Assembly (NCBI GenBank): GCA_035277525.1
Contig: DATEKH010000118.1
Coordinates: forward strand, 1-25,096
Direction of reading: 5' to 3'
Source of the DNA: CAIKMD01 sp035277525
GTDB lineage: Bacteria; Pseudomonadota; Alphaproteobacteria; ATCC43930; CGMCC-115725
DNA length: 25,096 bases
A program made the translations under genes and the position numbers. Shown here one piece after another: positions 24,351 through 25,096 of the stretch (positions are counted from its first letter, which is position 1; each line of letters begins with the position of its first letter). The notes beneath the pieces are model-generated. The model was not told where the DNA came from. It ran no database searches and saw only the letters and a program-made list of their open reading frames with translations.

Positions 24351-25096
24351 GCCGCCAAAACCGCGCGGCGCCAGCGCAAGGCGCGGCGCTCGACGAGCTC
24401 CGCCGCCAAGGTCAGCCCGACGCCCATGATCGCGAGCGTGATAATGCCGACGAAGAGCGCGGGAACGTCGAAGGTCTGACCCGAGGTGAAGATGAGGTAG
24501 CCGAGGCCGGCGCGGGCGCCGAACAGCTCGCCAACCACGACGCCGACGATGCCCCGGCCGATGCCGAGGCGAATCCCCGTCAGCATGAAGGGCACGGAAG
24601 CCGGCAGCATCACCTTGGCGATGACCTGTCGCCGGCTCGCGCAGAAGCTTTGCGCCACTTCGATCAGCTGCGCATCGGTCGCGCGCACGCCCGAGGCGGT
24701 GTTGATGAGGATGGGAAAGACGGCGGTCAGGAACACCACGGCGGCCTTCGAGACGACGCCGATCCCGAGCCAGAGAATGAGCAGCGGCGTCACCGCGACC
24801 AGGGGCGTGGCGTAAAGCGCCGTGATATAGATTTCGACATACTCACGGGTGCGCTGGCTGATGCCGACGGCGATGCCGGCGGCGATGCCGAAGGCGATCG
24901 CGACGGCCACGCCCTCGAGCAGCTCGCTGAAGCTGACCCAGATATGGGTTTGCAGCTCGCCGGCGCGCCACAAATCGACCGCGGCCACCGCCACCTCGGA
25001 GAGCGGCGCGAAAAACAGCCGGTTGGTCAGGACATAGCGGCCGATCAGCTCCCAGCCGACCAGCAGGATGACGAGGGTCGTCAGCGGGCGCCGCCA
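24347..25096 (-). CDS. NitT/TauT-type ABC transporter permease (5' end cut by window)
   Basis: Inner-membrane BPD_transp_1 permease; the visible 249 residues lack only a short N-terminus beyond the right edge. The sequence opens with a membrane helix (TTLVILLVGWELIGRYVL), then FFAPLSEVAVAAVDLW and five more helices. The cytoplasmic EAA loop that docks the ATPase is EVAQSFCASRRQVIAKVMLPASVPFMLTGIRLGIG. The last helix is FVGIITLAIMGVGLTLAAELVERR. It shares four bases with the ATPase gene. A periplasmic binding protein of the same class lies at the left edge of the window on the same strand, 23 kb away; whether it serves this pair or another beyond the edges is open. Confidence 0.93.
   Translation of the reverse strand, partial: WRRPLTTLVILLVGWELIGRYVLTNRLFFAPLSEVAVAAVDLWRAGELQTHIWVSFSELLEGVAVAIAFGIAAGIAVGISQRTREYVEIYITALYATPLVAVTPLLILWLGIGVVSKAAVVFLTAVFPILINTASGVRATDAQLIEVAQSFCASRRQVIAKVMLPASVPFMLTGIRLGIGRGIVGVVVGELFGARAGLGYLIFTSGQTFDVPALFVGIITLAIMGVGLTLAAELVERRALRWRRAVLAA

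Overview
The window is GC-rich chromosomal DNA from what is very probably an alphaproteobacterium, perhaps a Rhodospirillales-like lineage. The evidence is a COX15-type haem A synthase, a quinone-type PyrD, an alphaproteobacterial-style L28, a large-subunit methylmalonyl-CoA mutase, very high GC at third codon positions and dispersed CCCTCTCC/GGAGAGGG palindromes. The lineage below class is inference. I see no tRNA, rRNA, CRISPR array, transposase or phage gene.

Layout. Left edge, minus strand: the N-terminal part of a NitT/TauT-type substrate-binding protein, with an aldo/keto reductase upstream. Plus strand 1.8-4.6 kb: a YcbB-like L,D-transpeptidase, a YcbK/MepK-like (DUF882) endopeptidase and an NADPH-dependent FMN reductase. 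Minus strand 4.8-7.0 kb: a periplasmic YVTN beta-propeller followed by a zinc alcohol dehydrogenase. Then a His-rich small hypothetical (+), a HAD-IIA protein overlapping pyrD (-), and a DinG/XPD-type iron-sulfur helicase (+). At 12.7-14.9 kb a lipoprotein (-) diverges from a terB-ctaA pair (+). Plus strand 15.1-22.0 kb: methylmalonyl-CoA mutase, a family-3 solute-binding protein without an export signal, a 64-residue membrane protein, a TetA-like MFS transporter overlapping an Atm1/HMT1-type ABC exporter, and rpmB. The right part, minus strand, holds a 21-residue lysine-rich ORF, a 65-residue charged ORF, and the ATPase and (cut) permease of a second or the same NitT/TauT transporter.

Functional groupings. 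The transpeptidase/endopeptidase pair makes and probably cuts 3-3 peptidoglycan crosslinks and has the same order as E. coli ldtD-mepK. CtaA serves cytochrome oxidase maturation; the mutase serves propionate and branched-chain acyl-CoA catabolism; PyrD serves pyrimidine synthesis.

The most unusual observation is a roughly 130-bp three-part palindromic element lying in frame inside ctaA. It adds about 45 residues between transmembrane helices 4 and 5, and has the same architecture as an intergenic copy at 4.6 kb. Related hairpins lie at three of the four convergent gene junctions. The second is the 21-residue lysine-rich ORF, with a strong ribosome binding site and its own hairpin terminator, beside a gene-free stretch of almost 1 kb.
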